This document shows positions 5,715-6,654 of a stretch of DNA of 6,654 nucleotides, in pieces. How positions within the stretch are numbered: position 1 is the first letter of the stretch; every line of letters begins with the position of its first letter. This DNA is from Candidatus Woesearchaeota archaeon (GTDB taxonomy: Archaea; Nanobdellota; Nanobdellia; Woesearchaeales; UBA12501). Made by a program: the position numbers and the translations under genes. The notes under the pieces are model-generated. The model saw only the letters and a program-made list of their open reading frames with translations, searched no databases and was not told the origin of the DNA. Location: assembly GCA_016177345.1 (NCBI GenBank), contig JACOVM010000031.1, forward strand, positions 1 to 6,654, in the 5' to 3' direction.

Positions 5715-6268
5715 TGCTAACACCAAAAACCAGGCGTTTTATATTTATTGTACTTTTTATCCTTCTCTCTTTTGGCATCCTTGATGCGCTGTTCCTGACA
5801 TATCTTCATCTTTCTCCAGACTCCAGCAGGTTTTGTGGTGCTGGAGAATTCAACTGCGACATTGTCAATAAGGGGGCATATTCAACAATTGATGGGTTTT
5901 CTTATTTTCTTGTCATGGACCTTGGTGTTTCTGCCCCGATTATTGATCTCACCGGCAGAAATGGAGTATTGGATCTCTTGTTGTCCAATGCATTTTTAGG
6001 AGCTCTTGTTCTCAGTCTTGTTCTTTTCTTAGTTATCTGTTTTAAGAAAGAAAAGCATATCGGAGAGCTCTCGCCAGTCGGTATGCTACGCCTCAGCAGG
6101 TGGCTTCTCTTTATTGGTGTGATGTACGGAGCTTATTTGTTCTACATCCAGAAAGTGATTCTCAAAACGTACTGTTTGTACTGTCTCACTCTTGATGTGG
6201 TTCTTCTTTTATCTCTTATTCTCCTTATGCTACTGAATGGGAAGGGAGAAAAAATGAACAACGAATAA
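5711..6268 (+). CDS. VKOR-family integral membrane thiol oxidoreductase
   Basis: This 185-residue membrane protein is related to vitamin K epoxide reductase. In prokaryotes such proteins reoxidise thioredoxin-like partners by passing electrons to a quinone, driving disulfide formation outside the cytoplasmic membrane. Hydrophobic segments lie at about 9-31, 63-79, 92-111, 130-148 and 157-176. The membrane-embedded redox motif is CLYC (C155/C158). The loop cysteine pair is C42 and C49, the latter in CDIV, so all four family cysteines are present. Two things are odd. The Ser normally six residues after the second loop cysteine is Gly55. The distance from C49 to the CxxC is 106 residues, about 25 more than in human VKORC1 (C51 to C132), with the extra sequence likely around 70-92. 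No thioredoxin domain is fused. Two adjacent ATGs (5711, 5714) make the exact start uncertain by one residue. A dedicated promoter lies upstream. Confidence 0.85.
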   Translation: MMLTPKTRRFIFIVLFILLSFGILDALFLTYLHLSPDSSRFCGAGEFNCDIVNKGAYSTIDGFSYFLVMDLGVSAPIIDLTGRNGVLDLLLSNAFLGALVLSLVLFLVICFKKEKHIGELSPVGMLRLSRWLLFIGVMYGAYLFYIQKVILKTYCLYCLTLDVVLLLSLILLMLLNGKGEKMNNE

Positions 6269-6309
6269 ACTAATTATCATCACTTATTAGTGGCTAAATT
6301 ACCGTAATC

Positions 6310-6318
6310 TTTATAAAT
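6310..6318 (+). promoter_or_regulatory. TATA box for the last gene
   Basis: The strong match CTTTATAAATAA is centred near 6314 and predicts transcription from about 6340. This leaves a leader of about 40 nt before the ATG at 6381. GAGG at 6363-6366 is a weak, rather distant ribosome-binding candidate. The 91-base VKOR-to-ATG spacer otherwise shows no clear hairpin terminator. Confidence 0.65.
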
Positions 6319-6380
6319 AACCCTTCTTTTCATCAATAAATCAGCACATAACCACATAAAACGAGGCATACAAAACATCT

Positions 6381-6654
6381 ATGAAAGCAACAACGGTCGC
6401 AACACTTATTGTTCTTGGAATGGTTTTATTCGCCACTGGCGGCTTTGCCGGATTCTTATCATTTAAGGCATTTGACGCCACACAACTCCAAACACCACAA
6501 ATCCCGGTGAATGTTGTTTCTGATGCCGAATACCAAGCTGCACAAACAAAAATTAGCAACCTTAATAGCCAACTTACTACAGTAGAAGCCCAAAACAGGC
6601 GCCTCAGTCAAGAGCTATCAAACAGCCAAAACCTGCTTCAAGAGCTCCAAGCAA
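6381..6654 (+). CDS. Membrane-anchored coiled-coil protein, 3'-truncated by the window end
   Basis: The frame is open from ATG 6381 to the last base, giving 91 residues with no stop; an in-frame TAA at 6357-6359 excludes a longer N-terminus. It begins MKATTVATLI, with a hydrophobic segment at about residues 5-28 acting as a signal anchor or uncleaved signal peptide. A Pro-containing polar stretch follows at about 34-46. From about 48 to the end is a Gln/Asn/Leu-rich heptad-like helix (for example ISNLNSQL and RRLSQELS), typical of a coiled coil. With one lysine before the membrane segment, the coil most likely lies outside the cell. The function cannot be named from this part. Its position after VKOR may be coincidental, and no cysteine is present in the visible portion. 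Confidence 0.75.
   Translation, partial: MKATTVATLIVLGMVLFATGGFAGFLSFKAFDATQLQTPQIPVNVVSDAEYQAAQTKISNLNSQLTTVEAQNRRLSQELSNSQNLLQELQA

Noticed and set aside
1..6654. CRISPR array, insertion sequence or toxin-antitoxin/defence module
   Set aside because: No regularly spaced direct repeats, transposase-like motifs or small paired toxin-antitoxin genes were found in either strand.

Overview
The window looks archaeal, most likely from a small-genome (DPANN-like, for example Woesearchaeota-type) lineage. Most genes have a CTTTATAAA-like TATA box about 25 nt before the start codon and little or no leader. The tRNA gene has its own TATA box and does not encode CCA, and the genes are mostly monocistronic. 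Placement in DPANN is inferred from style, not from a marker gene.

Layout. (1) 25-729 (+): cytosolic HAD-superfamily phosphatase. (2) 730-1032: non-coding convergent region holding a large nested inverted repeat (807-993) with a 17-bp perfect hairpin at its centre. (3) 1033-1105 (-): tRNA-Val(UAC). (4) 1106-1219: short spacer with the tRNA promoter and two tandem duplications. (5) 1220-3628 (-): 802-residue protein with a helical, possibly HEAT-like, N-terminal part and a C-terminal Ser/Thr-kinase-like domain. (6) 3629-3798: divergent promoter region with an imperfect dyad. (7) 3799-4995 (+): lipoprotein carrying an amidohydrolase_2-type TIM barrel. (8) 5087-5440 (+): 117-residue protein of unknown function, with the start moved to the promoter-supported ATG. 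(9) 5441-5710: spacer with a hairpin plus T-run, CATATG repeats, a promoter and a short upstream ORF. (10) 5711-6268 (+): VKOR-family membrane protein. (11) 6381 to the window end (+): 5' part of a membrane-anchored coiled-coil protein.

The genes do not form an evident operon or pathway. Two loose functional links can be argued. The kinase and the secreted hydrolase share one divergent control region. The VKOR homologue would supply disulfides outside the membrane, where the hydrolase (two cysteines besides the lipidated one) and possibly the last protein reside.

The most interesting item is the kinase domain. The usual beta-3 (VAIK) lysine is replaced by leucine, while a lysine sits in the glycine-rich loop in the context GRGSLK. 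That resembles the relocated catalytic lysine of eukaryotic WNK kinases (GRGSFK), and the catalytic-loop and DFG residues are intact.
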